From Bilamarchaeum sp040758595 (GTDB taxonomy: Archaea; Micrarchaeota; Micrarchaeia; Anstonellales; Bilamarchaeaceae), in NCBI GenBank assembly GCA_040758595.1, contig JBFLVJ010000016.1, positions 1-32,823 on the forward strand: 32,823 nt of DNA. The letters run 5' to 3'. Made by a program: the position numbers and the translations under genes. Shown one piece after another: positions 22,809 to 29,853 of the stretch (position 1 is its first letter; every line of letters starts with the position of its first letter). A model generated the notes under the pieces. That model did no database searches and was not told where the DNA came from. It saw nothing but the letters and a program-made list of their open reading frames with translations.

Positions 22809-25800
22809 TCAGGACCTGGAATAGCCGTCCGCAGGACGGATGTCCAGCTCGCTCTCCTTGAGCTCCAACATGGCCTTGAGAAGCTCCTCTGCCGTGCTGA
22901 GGTTGGTTATGCACGGGATGCCGCTCACTATGCTGGCCTGCCTCATGCGGTAGCCGTCCGTGCTGGCCTTGCCTCCTTTGGTTGGGGTGTTGATGACCAG
23001 GGTTATCGTGCCGGATTCTATCAGCTCCAGGACATCCGGATTCCCATGGCCTATTTTAGGTATCGGTATGGCGCCTTCGATGGAACCCACGGTGCCCATG
23101 GTGCCATAGACCGTGAAGCCGAGCTCCTTGAGCATCCCGGCCAGCCGCGGGACGTCCTTCTTGTCCTCCTCCCTCACGCTGATGAACGCGCTGCGGCCCT
23201 TGCCATCGAGCCGGATGCCGGCTGCCAGGAGGGCCTTGTAGTATGCCATCTCGAATGTTTTGCCGATGCCCATGGTCTCGCCGGTGCTGCGCATCTCGGG
23301 CCCGAGCTTGATATCTGTCCCCAGGAGCTTGAGGAACGGGAACACCACGCTCTTGACCGCGTAGTGATTGAACCTGGGGCGCAGGCTCGGCAGCTTCTGG
23401 CCCAGCATGGCGGCCACCGCCAGCTTCGTCAGCTGGATGCCTATCGCCTTGCTGACAAAAGGCACGGTGCGGCTGGCTCTCGGATTGGCTTCCAGGATGT
23501 AGACGGTGTCGTTTTTGACCACGAACTGGATGTTGACGAGCCCGATTATATTGAGGCTCCTGGCTATCTTCTCGGTGTATTCCACCAGCGTCTTCTTGTC
23601 CACGTCGTTGAGGCGAATTGTCGGGAGGACTATGTTGGCATCTCCCGAGTGCACGCCCGCAGGCTCGATGTGCTCCATGAGGCCGCCGATGAAAACCTTC
23701 TCGCCGTCGCAAACCGCATCGACTTCGCACTCGATGGCGTTGTCCAGGTACTTGTCGATGAGGACCGGCTTCTTCTCGCTCACATCGACCGCCTCGTTGA
23801 TGTACCTGCGCAATCCCTCGTCGTTGTGGACGATCTCCATCGCGCGCCCTGCGATGACATAGCTGGGGCGGACTACGACCGGGTAGCCGATGCGTGATGC
23901 GGCTTCCAGAGCTTCCTCCTCGCTCCTCGCGATGTCGTTCTCGGGCTGGGGGATCCCGAGCTTCTTCATCAATGCGCGGAAGCGGTCGCGGTCCTCTGCG
24001 ATGTCTATGCCATCGACAGATGTCCCCAGCACCCGGCATCCCGCCTTGTGCAGCTTCTCTGCGAGGTTGATGCTTGTCTGCCCGCCCAGCTGGACGATGA
24101 CGCCCTCGGGCTTCTCGTTGTCGATTATGTTCATGACGTCCTCGAATGTCAATGGCTCGAAGTAGAGGCGGTCGCTTGAGTCGAAATCCGTGCTGACCGT
24201 CTCGGGGTTGTTGTTTATCATGATGCTCTTGTAGCCCAGATCGCGCAGGGCGAATGCCGCATGGGAGCAGCAGTAATCGAATTCTATCCCCTGGCCGATG
24301 CGGATGGGCCCGGCGCCGATGACGACCACCTTCTTGCCATCCATCGGTTTGGCTTCGTTCTCCTGCTCATAAGTGGAATAGTAGTATGGTGTGAGGGCTG
24401 CGAACTCGCCAGCGCAGGAATCCACTATCTTGTATGTGGGAAGGATGCCGAACGATTTGCGCATCTCGCGGATAGCGAGCTCTTCGCTCTTCTGGAACGA
24501 TGCTATCTGCTGATCCGAGTAGCCCGAGCGCTTGGCCTCGAGCATCAGCTCCTTGGTGGGCTTGCCTGCGAGACGCTTCTCCAGCTGGACCATCCTCTCC
24601 AGCCTTCTGAGGAACCAGCGGTTGATCCTCGTTTTGCCATGCAGCTCATCCACGGTGCTCCCACCCCTCAGCTTCTCCATCAGTGCGAAGAGGCGCAGGT
24701 CGGTGGGGATGAGATGCTCGTCAGGGTCGAACTTGGGTATCTTGGCTTCCAGGCTCCGTATGGCTTTATTGAGCGCCTCCTGGAAGGTGCGGCCTATCGC
24801 CATCACCTCCCCGGTGCTCTTCATCTGCGTGCCGATTTTCCTCGATGTCTGGGGGAACTTGTCGAAAGGCCAGCGGGGTATCTTGACCACGATGTAATCG
24901 AGCGCCGGCTCGAAGGATGCTGAGGTGCCGGTTATCGCGTTGGCGATTTCAGGAAGGCTCTGGCCCAATGCTATCTTTGTGGCCACCCTCGCGATAGGAT
25001 AGCCCGTCGCCTTGGATGCGAGCGCGGATGAACGGGAGAGCCGGGGGTTTATCTCGATGACCACGAACTCGCCGGTCTCCTGGTTCATGGAGAGCTGGAC
25101 GTTGCAGCCTCCTTTGATGCCGACCGCCTCCACTATCCTGAGCGAGGCGTCGCGCAGCTTCTGGTGGTCAGGATCGCTCAAAGTCTGCGATGGGGCGACC
25201 ACGATGCTCTCGCCGGTGTGCACCCCCATCGGGTCGAGATTCTCCATGTTGCAGATTATCTGGGCGTTGCCGAAGGAATCGCGGATCACTTCGTACTCGA
25301 ACTCGCCCCAGCCGATGATGCTCTTCTCCACGAGGGCTTCTCCTGTGGCGCTCATGCGCAGGGCGCTCTCCATTATCGCCTTTAGCTCCTGCTCATCGTA
25401 CGCCGTGCCGCCGCCCGTGCCGCCCAATGTGAATGACGGCCTGATGATGAGCGGATAGCCGTTCTTCCTGGCGAAATCAAGGGCGGATTTGACATTCTTG
25501 ACGACCGCTCCCGGGAGTATCGGCACGCCGATTTTCTCCATCATCCGGTTGAAGCTCTCGCGCGATTCGGCCAACTGGATCGACTTCGCATCTGTGCCGA
25601 GGAAACGGACGTTGTGCTCCTCCAGTATGCCCTTCTCATGGAGCTCCATGGCCAGGTTGAGCCCGGTCTGCCCGCCCATGGTGGCTATTATCGAGTCCGG
25701 CTTCTCTTTCTGGATTATCCTCTCCAGGACCGGAGCCGTGAGCGGCTCTATGTAGACGATGTCCGCGGTGTCCTTGTCGGTCTGGATGGTGGCCGGATTG

Positions 25801-25937
25801 GAATTGACCAGCACGACCTTGATGCCCTCCTCGCGCAGTGCCTTGCATGCCTGCGCCCCGGAGTAGTCGAACTCGGCCGACTGGCCAATGACTATCGGCC
25901 CTGAGCCGATGACGAGGGTCTTCTTAGGTTTATCCAT
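22809..25937 (-). CDS. carB: Carbamoyl-phosphate synthase large subunit
   Basis: The encoded protein has 1042 residues from ATG 25937, matching the usual 1050-1070. ATG 25946 and GTG 25949 are in-frame alternatives closer to a GGAG. Two homologous halves each contain an ATP-grasp domain: VIGSGPIVIGQSAEFDYSG opens the first and VIGAGPIRIGQGIEFDYCC the second. ENLDPMGVHTGES in the first half pairs with EHIEPAGVHSGD in the second. The C-terminal MGS-like domain (SVREEDKK... to TNLSTAEELL) is present. The enzyme makes carbamoyl phosphate from bicarbonate, glutamine-derived ammonia and two ATP. It ends the argF-like/carA/zinc-ribbon/carB operon and feeds arginine or pyrimidine synthesis. Confidence 0.97.
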   Translation of the reverse strand: MDKPKKTLVIGSGPIVIGQSAEFDYSGAQACKALREEGIKVVLVNSNPATIQTDKDTADIVYIEPLTAPVLERIIQKEKPDSIIATMGGQTGLNLAMELHEKGILEEHNVRFLGTDAKSIQLAESRESFNRMMEKIGVPILPGAVVKNVKSALDFARKNGYPLIIRPSFTLGGTGGGTAYDEQELKAIMESALRMSATGEALVEKSIIGWGEFEYEVIRDSFGNAQIICNMENLDPMGVHTGESIVVAPSQTLSDPDHQKLRDASLRIVEAVGIKGGCNVQLSMNQETGEFVVIEINPRLSRSSALASKATGYPIARVATKIALGQSLPEIANAITGTSASFEPALDYIVVKIPRWPFDKFPQTSRKIGTQMKSTGEVMAIGRTFQEALNKAIRSLEAKIPKFDPDEHLIPTDLRLFALMEKLRGGSTVDELHGKTRINRWFLRRLERMVQLEKRLAGKPTKELMLEAKRSGYSDQQIASFQKSEELAIREMRKSFGILPTYKIVDSCAGEFAALTPYYYSTYEQENEAKPMDGKKVVVIGAGPIRIGQGIEFDYCCSHAAFALRDLGYKSIMINNNPETVSTDFDSSDRLYFEPLTFEDVMNIIDNEKPEGVIVQLGGQTSINLAEKLHKAGCRVLGTSVDGIDIAEDRDRFRALMKKLGIPQPENDIARSEEEALEAASRIGYPVVVRPSYVIAGRAMEIVHNDEGLRRYINEAVDVSEKKPVLIDKYLDNAIECEVDAVCDGEKVFIGGLMEHIEPAGVHSGDANIVLPTIRLNDVDKKTLVEYTEKIARSLNIIGLVNIQFVVKNDTVYILEANPRASRTVPFVSKAIGIQLTKLAVAAMLGQKLPSLRPRFNHYAVKSVVFPFLKLLGTDIKLGPEMRSTGETMGIGKTFEMAYYKALLAAGIRLDGKGRSAFISVREEDKKDVPRLAGMLKELGFTVYGTMGTVGSIEGAIPIPKIGHGNPDVLELIESGTITLVINTPTKGGKASTDGYRMRQASIVSGIPCITNLSTAEELLKAMLELKESELDIRPADGYSRS

Positions 25938-25952
25938 CTGCTGCATCACTCC

Positions 25953-26041
25953 GCGGTTTCCTGTCTCCAGTTTCCTGTTTCCGGTTCTGATTTTTTGGGT
26001 CTAGTGTCCTGCGTCTTGATCACGGGTTCCCGGTTTCGCCG
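25953..26041 (-). repeat. Heptanucleotide array E between the zinc-ribbon gene and carB
   Basis: The minus strand reads AAGACGC, AGGACAC, TAGACCC in one block and GAAACAG, GAAACTG, GAGACAG, GAAACCG in a second block, linked by an A-tract. It fills the 70-bp gap before carB and also encodes the last residues (GETGNP) of the zinc-ribbon protein. Confidence 0.8.
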
Positions 26042-26508
26042 TCCTCGCTGCCGGATGCCGAAGGCGGGGTGCCGGATGCCGGAGGCCCGCTGCCTGCCGG
26101 CGGCTGCTGCGACATCCTCTGCATCAGCTGGAACATGAAACTCGCTCCCTCGAAGAACGATGTGAGCGCCAGCTCCTGCCTGGACATCTCCTTGAGCTCC
26201 TTCTTCTTGCTGTCCCAGAGGTCCTGGAACGCCCTGTGGGTCACCTCGTCCATGAAGCGCCTGAAGTTCTCGTCTATCTGCTCCGGTGCCATGCACACGT
26301 GCGTCTTGTCCCTCACGTTCTCCGGCACCTCTCCCATCCGCTGGTAGCAGTCATAGCACATGTGCTCGGAGTCGCCTGCCTTATCCGGGTTGTCAGCGCA
26401 AGATCCGCAGAACGCATCGTTGCCGCAGAAACTGCACTTCACATTAGACCTTTCCTTGGCCGCTTCCTTCACTTCTTCCGTCACTTGCTCTTCCGTCTTC
26501 TCTTCCAT
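26020..26508 (-). CDS. Zinc-ribbon protein of unknown function inside the car operon
   Basis: The encoded protein has 162 residues from ATG 26508, 4 nt after the carA stop. Residues about 22-60 have cysteines in CxxC, CxxC and CxxC pairs (CSFCGNDAFCGSC, then CYDCYQ), suggesting one or two zinc sites. A helical middle (FRRFMDEVTHRAFQDLWDSKKKELKEMSRQ and FFEGASFMFQLMQRM, broken here for length) and a Pro/Gly/Ser-rich tail follow. The tail is made of repeats: GGATGCC-type heptads on the opposite strand (26046-26086), then GAAAC heptads. I do not recognise the family. Its position between carA and carB suggests a link to carbamoyl-phosphate metabolism, or simple co-expression. Confidence 0.75.
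   Translation of the reverse strand: MEEKTEEQVTEEVKEAAKERSNVKCSFCGNDAFCGSCADNPDKAGDSEHMCYDCYQRMGEVPENVRDKTHVCMAPEQIDENFRRFMDEVTHRAFQDLWDSKKKELKEMSRQELALTSFFEGASFMFQLMQRMSQQPPAGSGPPASGTPPSASGSEDGETGNP
26046..26086 (+). repeat. GGATGCC-type heptads in the zinc-ribbon gene tail
   Basis: The plus strand reads GGATGCC, GAAGGCG, GGGTGCC, GGATGCC, GGAGGCC as five phased heptads. GGATGCC-like units also occur mixed with GAAAC units in array G at 29229-29289, linking the two subtypes. Here the purine-rich strand is antisense to the gene. Confidence 0.6.
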
Positions 26509-26512
26509 GATA

Positions 26513-27607
26513 TCACAACATCCGCATGAATTCGTCGAACAGGTAGTTGGAATCGTGCGGCCCTGGCGCCGCCTCCGGGTGGTACTGCACGCTGAAGATG
26601 CCTTTGTCCTCGCAGCGCATCCCTTCCACGCTCTTGTCATTGACGTTCTGATGGGTGATCTCGAAACCTTCCGGGATTTTTCCGACCGCGAAGCCGTGGT
26701 TCTGGGTGGTGATGGACACATTCTTGGTCCTTAAGTCCATGACGCCGTGGTTGGAGCCGCGGTGGCCGAATTTCAGCTTGTAGGTGTCCCCTCCGAATGC
26801 GTGGGCCAGGAGCTGGTGGCCCAGGCAGATGGCGAAGATGGGCTTGTAGCCGCCCAGCTCCCGGATTGTCTTGTGCGCGTCTTTGAGTATCGCCGGATCT
26901 CCCGGGCCGTTGGAGAGCATGATGCCGTCCGGCTCGATGGCCTTCACGGCTTCCGCATCGCTCGATGACGGGAGGACATGGACTTCGCACGCTCTCGCGA
27001 CAAGTTCGCGCACGATACCCATCTTCACCCCGTAATCGATGAGGGCGATGCGTTTCCCGCGTCCCGTTCCCACTTCGCTTCTTCCGCCTCCATCACCCTT
27101 CCCGAAAACGAGCGGTCTCTTCGTCGAGACTTTCGAGACGAAATCCACGGATGAGTAATCGAACTCGAGCTTGTCGAGAAGCTTCTTCGGGTCGATTTGT
27201 TTTTTCGATGTGGCGAGGATGGCGGGCATGACCCCCTTCTCCCTGATGTGCCTGACAACGAAGCGGGTGTCGATTCCGGATATCCCAGGGACATGGTGGG
27301 TCTCGAGGAATTCGCCAAGCGTTTTGGTTGAATCGCGGTGTTCGGCATCGAAACTGTCCTCGCGGACGACGAAGCCTGCAGGGTGGATTGAATCGCTCTC
27401 CATCTCGCTCTTGCTGGTTCCGTAGTTGCCTATCAGCGGATAGGTCATGAGCAGTATCTGGCCGCCGTAGCTCGGGTCGGTCAATGCCTCCTGGTATCCC
27501 ATCATGGAGGTGTTGAAGACCAGTTCGCCCATGCGCTCTGATTCGGCGCCGAAGCCCGTGCCTCTTAGCACGGTGCCGTCTTTCAATGCTAGAACTGCAT
27601 CCATCAT
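26513..27607 (-). CDS. carA: Carbamoyl-phosphate synthase small (glutaminase) subunit
   Basis: The encoded protein has 364 residues. The N-terminal CPSase small domain (GELVFNTSMMGYQEALTDPSY, PLIGNYG) and class I glutamine amidotransferase domain are complete. The nucleophile elbow is ICLGHQ, the GGDTYKLKFGHRGSNHGV segment follows, and the HPE triad part lies in VQYHPEAAPGPHD. It supplies ammonia to CarB. Residues about 170-190 (GKGDGGGRSEVGTGRGK) form an extra loop between the two domains, where a weak heptanucleotide array lies. ATG 27607 overlaps the argF-like stop (ATGA). Confidence 0.96.
   Translation of the reverse strand: MMDAVLALKDGTVLRGTGFGAESERMGELVFNTSMMGYQEALTDPSYGGQILLMTYPLIGNYGTSKSEMESDSIHPAGFVVREDSFDAEHRDSTKTLGEFLETHHVPGISGIDTRFVVRHIREKGVMPAILATSKKQIDPKKLLDKLEFDYSSVDFVSKVSTKRPLVFGKGDGGGRSEVGTGRGKRIALIDYGVKMGIVRELVARACEVHVLPSSSDAEAVKAIEPDGIMLSNGPGDPAILKDAHKTIRELGGYKPIFAICLGHQLLAHAFGGDTYKLKFGHRGSNHGVMDLRTKNVSITTQNHGFAVGKIPEGFEITHQNVNDKSVEGMRCEDKGIFSVQYHPEAAPGPHDSNYLFDEFMRML
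27053..27116 (-). repeat. Weak heptanucleotide array I in the carA interdomain loop
   Basis: The minus strand reads GGAACGG, GACGCGG, GAAACGC after a purine-rich run. It corresponds to the Gly-rich insertion between the two CarA domains. This is the most degenerate member of the family. Confidence 0.4.
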
Positions 27608-28527
27608 TTCTCACCGATGAGCTTTATCAGCAGGGCCATCTGCGCCCACATGCGATTCTCGGCCTGGTCGAAAGCCAGCGACCTCGGCCCTCTCAGCGCG
27701 TATTCGTCTATCTCGAAGTCTATGTGCGCGGGCATGTCGTGCATGGAACTGGCCTGCGGGCCCGCCTTCTCCAGCATCGCCTTGTTGAGCTGGTATGGCA
27801 TGAACACCTTCTCCCGCCTGGCTTTTTCCTCCGCGAACTTCGGGTCGTTGAAGAACTCCATGTTCACCCAGGTGTCGGTATATAGTATGTCGGCTCCGGG
27901 GACCGCCTTGCCTATGTCGGCTTCTTCGGTATAGTTGCCGGTCGCTTTGAGCATAGAGAGGTGCTCATCATCCAGGCTGTCAGGGTCTTTTTCCGGCACG
28001 CAGAGGGTGAATTTCGCCCCTGTCTTGGTGCATGCCATGGCGAGCGAGTTGCTGACGTTGTTGGCTATGCCGAGATAGACGACCTTGGCGCCTTCGAGCT
28101 TGCCGAGCTTCTCCTTGATTGTCATGAGGTCTGCCAGCGCCTGGCAGGGGTGGTACTTCTCGCAGAGACCGTTGATGACCGGGACCCTTGACACTCTCGC
28201 GAATTCCGTCACCGTCTCGTTCTTCATCGGCCTCACCATTATCGCGTCGCCGTATCTGGACATGACCTTGGCTTCGTCGCCCACCTTGGAGATGCTCAGA
28301 TGGGTGGTCCTCGCGTCCACGAAGACGGCGTGTCCGCCCAGCTTCGTCATCCCGATCTCGAACGACAAACGGGTTCTTGTGGATGCCTTCTGGAAGACCA
28401 TTATCAGGCTCTTGTCCTTGAGCGCGCTCGCGTACTTGGCCGGATTTTTCTTTATCTCCATGGCCAGGTCGACGACCGACTCTATCCACTTCCCGTCGTA
28501 TTCCTTAAGCGATATCACGTGCTTCAT
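27604..28527 (-). CDS. argF: Ornithine-carbamoyltransferase-like enzyme with altered substrate motifs
   Basis: The encoded protein has 307 residues, the normal length. The carbamoyl-phosphate loop KASTRTRLSFE and HPCQALADLMT are intact, so it is a carbamoyltransferase. The ornithine-contacting motifs differ: the usual SMG loop (DxWxSMG) reads TDTWVNMEFF, and the usual HCLP reads HDMP (MHDMPAHIDFEIDEY). The C-terminal FDQAENRMWAQMALL helix is normal. It heads the operon with carA and carB, so it clearly uses their carbamoyl phosphate. Ornithine is the default acceptor but the changed motifs leave this open. A TATA element (TTTAAA, 28629-28634) lies about 100 bp upstream, giving a leader made almost entirely of repeat array F. 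Confidence 0.85.
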   Translation of the reverse strand: MKHVISLKEYDGKWIESVVDLAMEIKKNPAKYASALKDKSLIMVFQKASTRTRLSFEIGMTKLGGHAVFVDARTTHLSISKVGDEAKVMSRYGDAIMVRPMKNETVTEFARVSRVPVINGLCEKYHPCQALADLMTIKEKLGKLEGAKVVYLGIANNVSNSLAMACTKTGAKFTLCVPEKDPDSLDDEHLSMLKATGNYTEEADIGKAVPGADILYTDTWVNMEFFNDPKFAEEKARREKVFMPYQLNKAMLEKAGPQASSMHDMPAHIDFEIDEYALRGPRSLAFDQAENRMWAQMALLIKLIGEK

Positions 28528-28540
28528 GCTACCCCTCGAA

Positions 28541-28606
28541 CAGCGTTTCCTGTTTCCGGTTTCGGGTCGTGGTTCGGATCCAGGGTTCCCTGTCTTGTCA
28601 AAACTA
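28541..28606 (-). repeat. Heptanucleotide array F in the argF leader
   Basis: The minus strand reads AAGACAG, GGAACCC, TGGATCC, a five-base slip, ACGACCC, GAAACCG, GAAACAG, GAAACGC. It occupies almost the whole predicted 5' leader between the TATA box (28629-28634) and the start codon. Confidence 0.75.
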
Positions 28607-28698
28607 GGACTTTCTATCTCAACAGTAATTTAAAATGGTTCCGACAGAGATGACGGCGGCGGCTGGTGAGCCTGCGCCGGGGGGTGGGGACGCCCTGA

Positions 28699-28761
28699 AG
28701 CAACTTTAAATAAGTTTGTAATCACAGTTAAACCTGCAATTTTTGTAACTAGAGGTATCAC
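28699..28761 (+). promoter_or_regulatory. Promoter and SD of the uS10 gene
   Basis: CTTTAAATAAG (about 28704-28714) is a strong TATA box. The predicted start near 28733 leaves a leader of about 28 nt with GAGGT (28752-28756) before ATG 28762. Confidence 0.65.
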
Positions 28762-29067
28762 ATGACTAAAATCAGGATCAGGATCAGCGGCGAGGACCCG
28801 TCCGAGCTCGACAACGTGGTCTCCCAGATAAAGACGCTCTCCGACAGCCTCAGCATGAAGTTCACCGGCCCGGTCAGGCTCCCGAGGAGGAAGCTTGAGA
28901 TAGCCTGCCGGAGGACGCCCTGCGGAGACGGGACAGACACCTACGAGCACTGGGAGAAGAGGGTGCACAAGAGGCTCTGCGACGTCGAGGGCGAAGAGAA
29001 GATGATAAAGCAGGTGCTCAGGATAAAGGTGCCTACCAACGTCTTCGTCAAGATATCGCTCTCCTAG
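28762..29067 (+). CDS. rpsJ: 30S ribosomal protein uS10
   Basis: The encoded protein has 101 residues. KIRIRISGEDPSELDNVV, GPVRLPRRKLEIACRRTPCGDG and HEKRVHKR-like WEKRVHKRLCDV followed by RIKVPTNVFVKI are the conserved S10 segments. It binds the 30S head. In most archaea the gene follows EF-1alpha; here it is alone, followed by a Mut7-C gene with a 16-bp gap. It has its own promoter and SD. Confidence 0.96.
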   Translation: MTKIRIRISGEDPSELDNVVSQIKTLSDSLSMKFTGPVRLPRRKLEIACRRTPCGDGTDTYEHWEKRVHKRLCDVEGEEKMIKQVLRIKVPTNVFVKISLS

Positions 29068-29083
29068 ACTGATTTTCGATGAG

Positions 29084-29581
29084 ATGCTGGGGAACCTCGC
29101 ATCATGGTGCAGGATCCTCGGCATCGACAGCTCTTGTTTCAAAGGTGATAGCGACAGCCAGCTCATCCAGGAGGCTGAACAGCAAAACCGCATCGTCATA
29201 ACCCGCGACTCGGAACTCGCCAAAAGGTGCGGAACGGGCGGCGCTGAAAACAGAACGGGATGCGGGAAACCGGATGCCGGAAACGGTGTGCGTTGCGTCC
29301 TTGTCCGGGGCGGGACGCTGGAGGAGCAGCTGGCCCAGATACTAAAGGAGACCGGGGCGGAAGTGAGTTTTCCTGAAAAGACCAGATGCGCTTCCTGCAA
29401 CGGGGAGCTGGAGGGGGTGCCGAAGGAGAGCGTGAAGGAGGACGTGGAAACCGAGACCTTCGCGCACACCGAAAAGTTCTGGCGCTGCAGGGAATGCAGG
29501 AAGGTGTTCTGGGAAGGCGGGCACTGGAAGAACATACGGCGCATCTACGGGGACGCGAAGCGCATCGCAGCCCAACAATAA
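29084..29581 (+). CDS. Mut7-C (DUF82) RNase-domain protein with zinc ribbon
   Basis: From ATG 29084 the protein has 165 residues. MLGNLASWCRILGID, RIVITRDSELAKR and the C-terminal zinc ribbon (CASC...CREC, then KVFWEGGHWKNI) are those of Mut7-C proteins, which have a PIN-like RNase fold. The family normally starts with F-x-x-D just before MLG, and the aspartate is a presumed catalytic residue. In this gene LIFDE precedes the ATG in frame, but only CTG or ATT could start it. Residues about 50-70 (GTGGAENRTGCGKPDAGNG) are an insertion made by heptanucleotide array G. The gene follows uS10 after 16 bp. Confidence 0.83.
   Translation: MLGNLASWCRILGIDSSCFKGDSDSQLIQEAEQQNRIVITRDSELAKRCGTGGAENRTGCGKPDAGNGVRCVLVRGGTLEEQLAQILKETGAEVSFPEKTRCASCNGELEGVPKESVKEDVETETFAHTEKFWRCRECRKVFWEGGHWKNIRRIYGDAKRIAAQQ
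29229..29289 (+). repeat. Heptanucleotide array G inside the Mut7-C gene
   Basis: The plus strand contains GAAACCG, GATGCCG, GAAACGG in phase, preceded by GAAAACA, GAACGGG and a six-base slip. GAAAC and GGATGCC types are mixed here. It is translated as an in-frame insertion in the PIN-like domain. Confidence 0.6.
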
Positions 29582-29648
29582 CTATTTAAGGCGAACTATA
29601 GATTATCACTCCACGAATTTATCGTTTGTCGATTGATTAGGTGGATTG
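29582..29648 (+). promoter_or_regulatory. AT-rich promoter region of the eL41 unit
   Basis: CTATTTAAGG (29582-29591) and GAATTTATCG (about 29615-29624) are TATA-like. The second is about 29 bp before the first duplicated ATG at 29649. AGGT (29639-29642) is the SD of that first copy. Confidence 0.5.
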
Positions 29649-29761
29649 ATGGGTGCGAAACCGAGAAAATGGAAATCATCTCGAACTCCGTTCGAGTCCT
29701 TCCATTTTCCCACGAGCCCTTATTGAGGTAATGTGATGGGTGCGAAACCGAGAAAATGGAA
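29639..29761 (+). repeat. Duplicated eL41 start region flanking a strong hairpin
   Basis: Two direct copies (29639-29674 and 29726-29761) share the SD-like AGGT at the same distance from ATG and 28 identical bases from 29647 and 29734. The first copy opens a 25-codon frame that ends at TGA 29724-29726. Between them, GAAAATGGAA (29665-29674) pairs with TTCCATTTTC (29700-29709), and inside that CTCGAAC (29680-29686) pairs with GTTCGAG (29690-29696) around a TCC loop. Confidence 0.8.
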
Positions 29762-29849
29762 GAAAAAGAACCGCATGCGCTGGAAATGGGTGAAGAAGAG
29801 GCGCAAGCGGCTCAAGAAGAAGATGAAGAGAAGGGTCGGCGAGCTCTGA
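29736..29849 (+). CDS. rpl41e: Large-subunit ribosomal protein eL41-like small basic protein
   Basis: The encoded protein has 37 residues: Met-Gly-Ala-Lys, a Pro-Arg-Lys-Trp start, then a single Arg/Lys/Trp-rich helix (RMRWKWVKKRRKRLKKK) and a VGEL end. eL41 is usually a 25-residue helix of the same composition (MxxKWRKKRxRRLxRKRRKMR type) at the subunit interface. This one is longer, with a distinct N-terminal GAKPRKWKKKN extension. AGGT (29726-29729 region) is the SD. ATG of the lipoprotein gene follows 4 bp after its stop. A generic basic peptide cannot be excluded, but the ribosomal context supports eL41. Confidence 0.7.
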   Translation: MGAKPRKWKKKNRMRWKWVKKRRKRLKKKMKRRVGEL

Positions 29850-29853
29850 ACCG

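Noticed and set aside
23056..24039. Minus-strand frame of 327 codons inside carB
   Set aside because: Arg/Gly/His-rich out-of-frame reading of carB, which is itself complete and conserved.
29680..29699. tRNA-like T-arm (GTTCGAGTCC)
   Set aside because: No acceptor, D or anticodon arms surround it; it is the inner stem of the eL41 hairpin.
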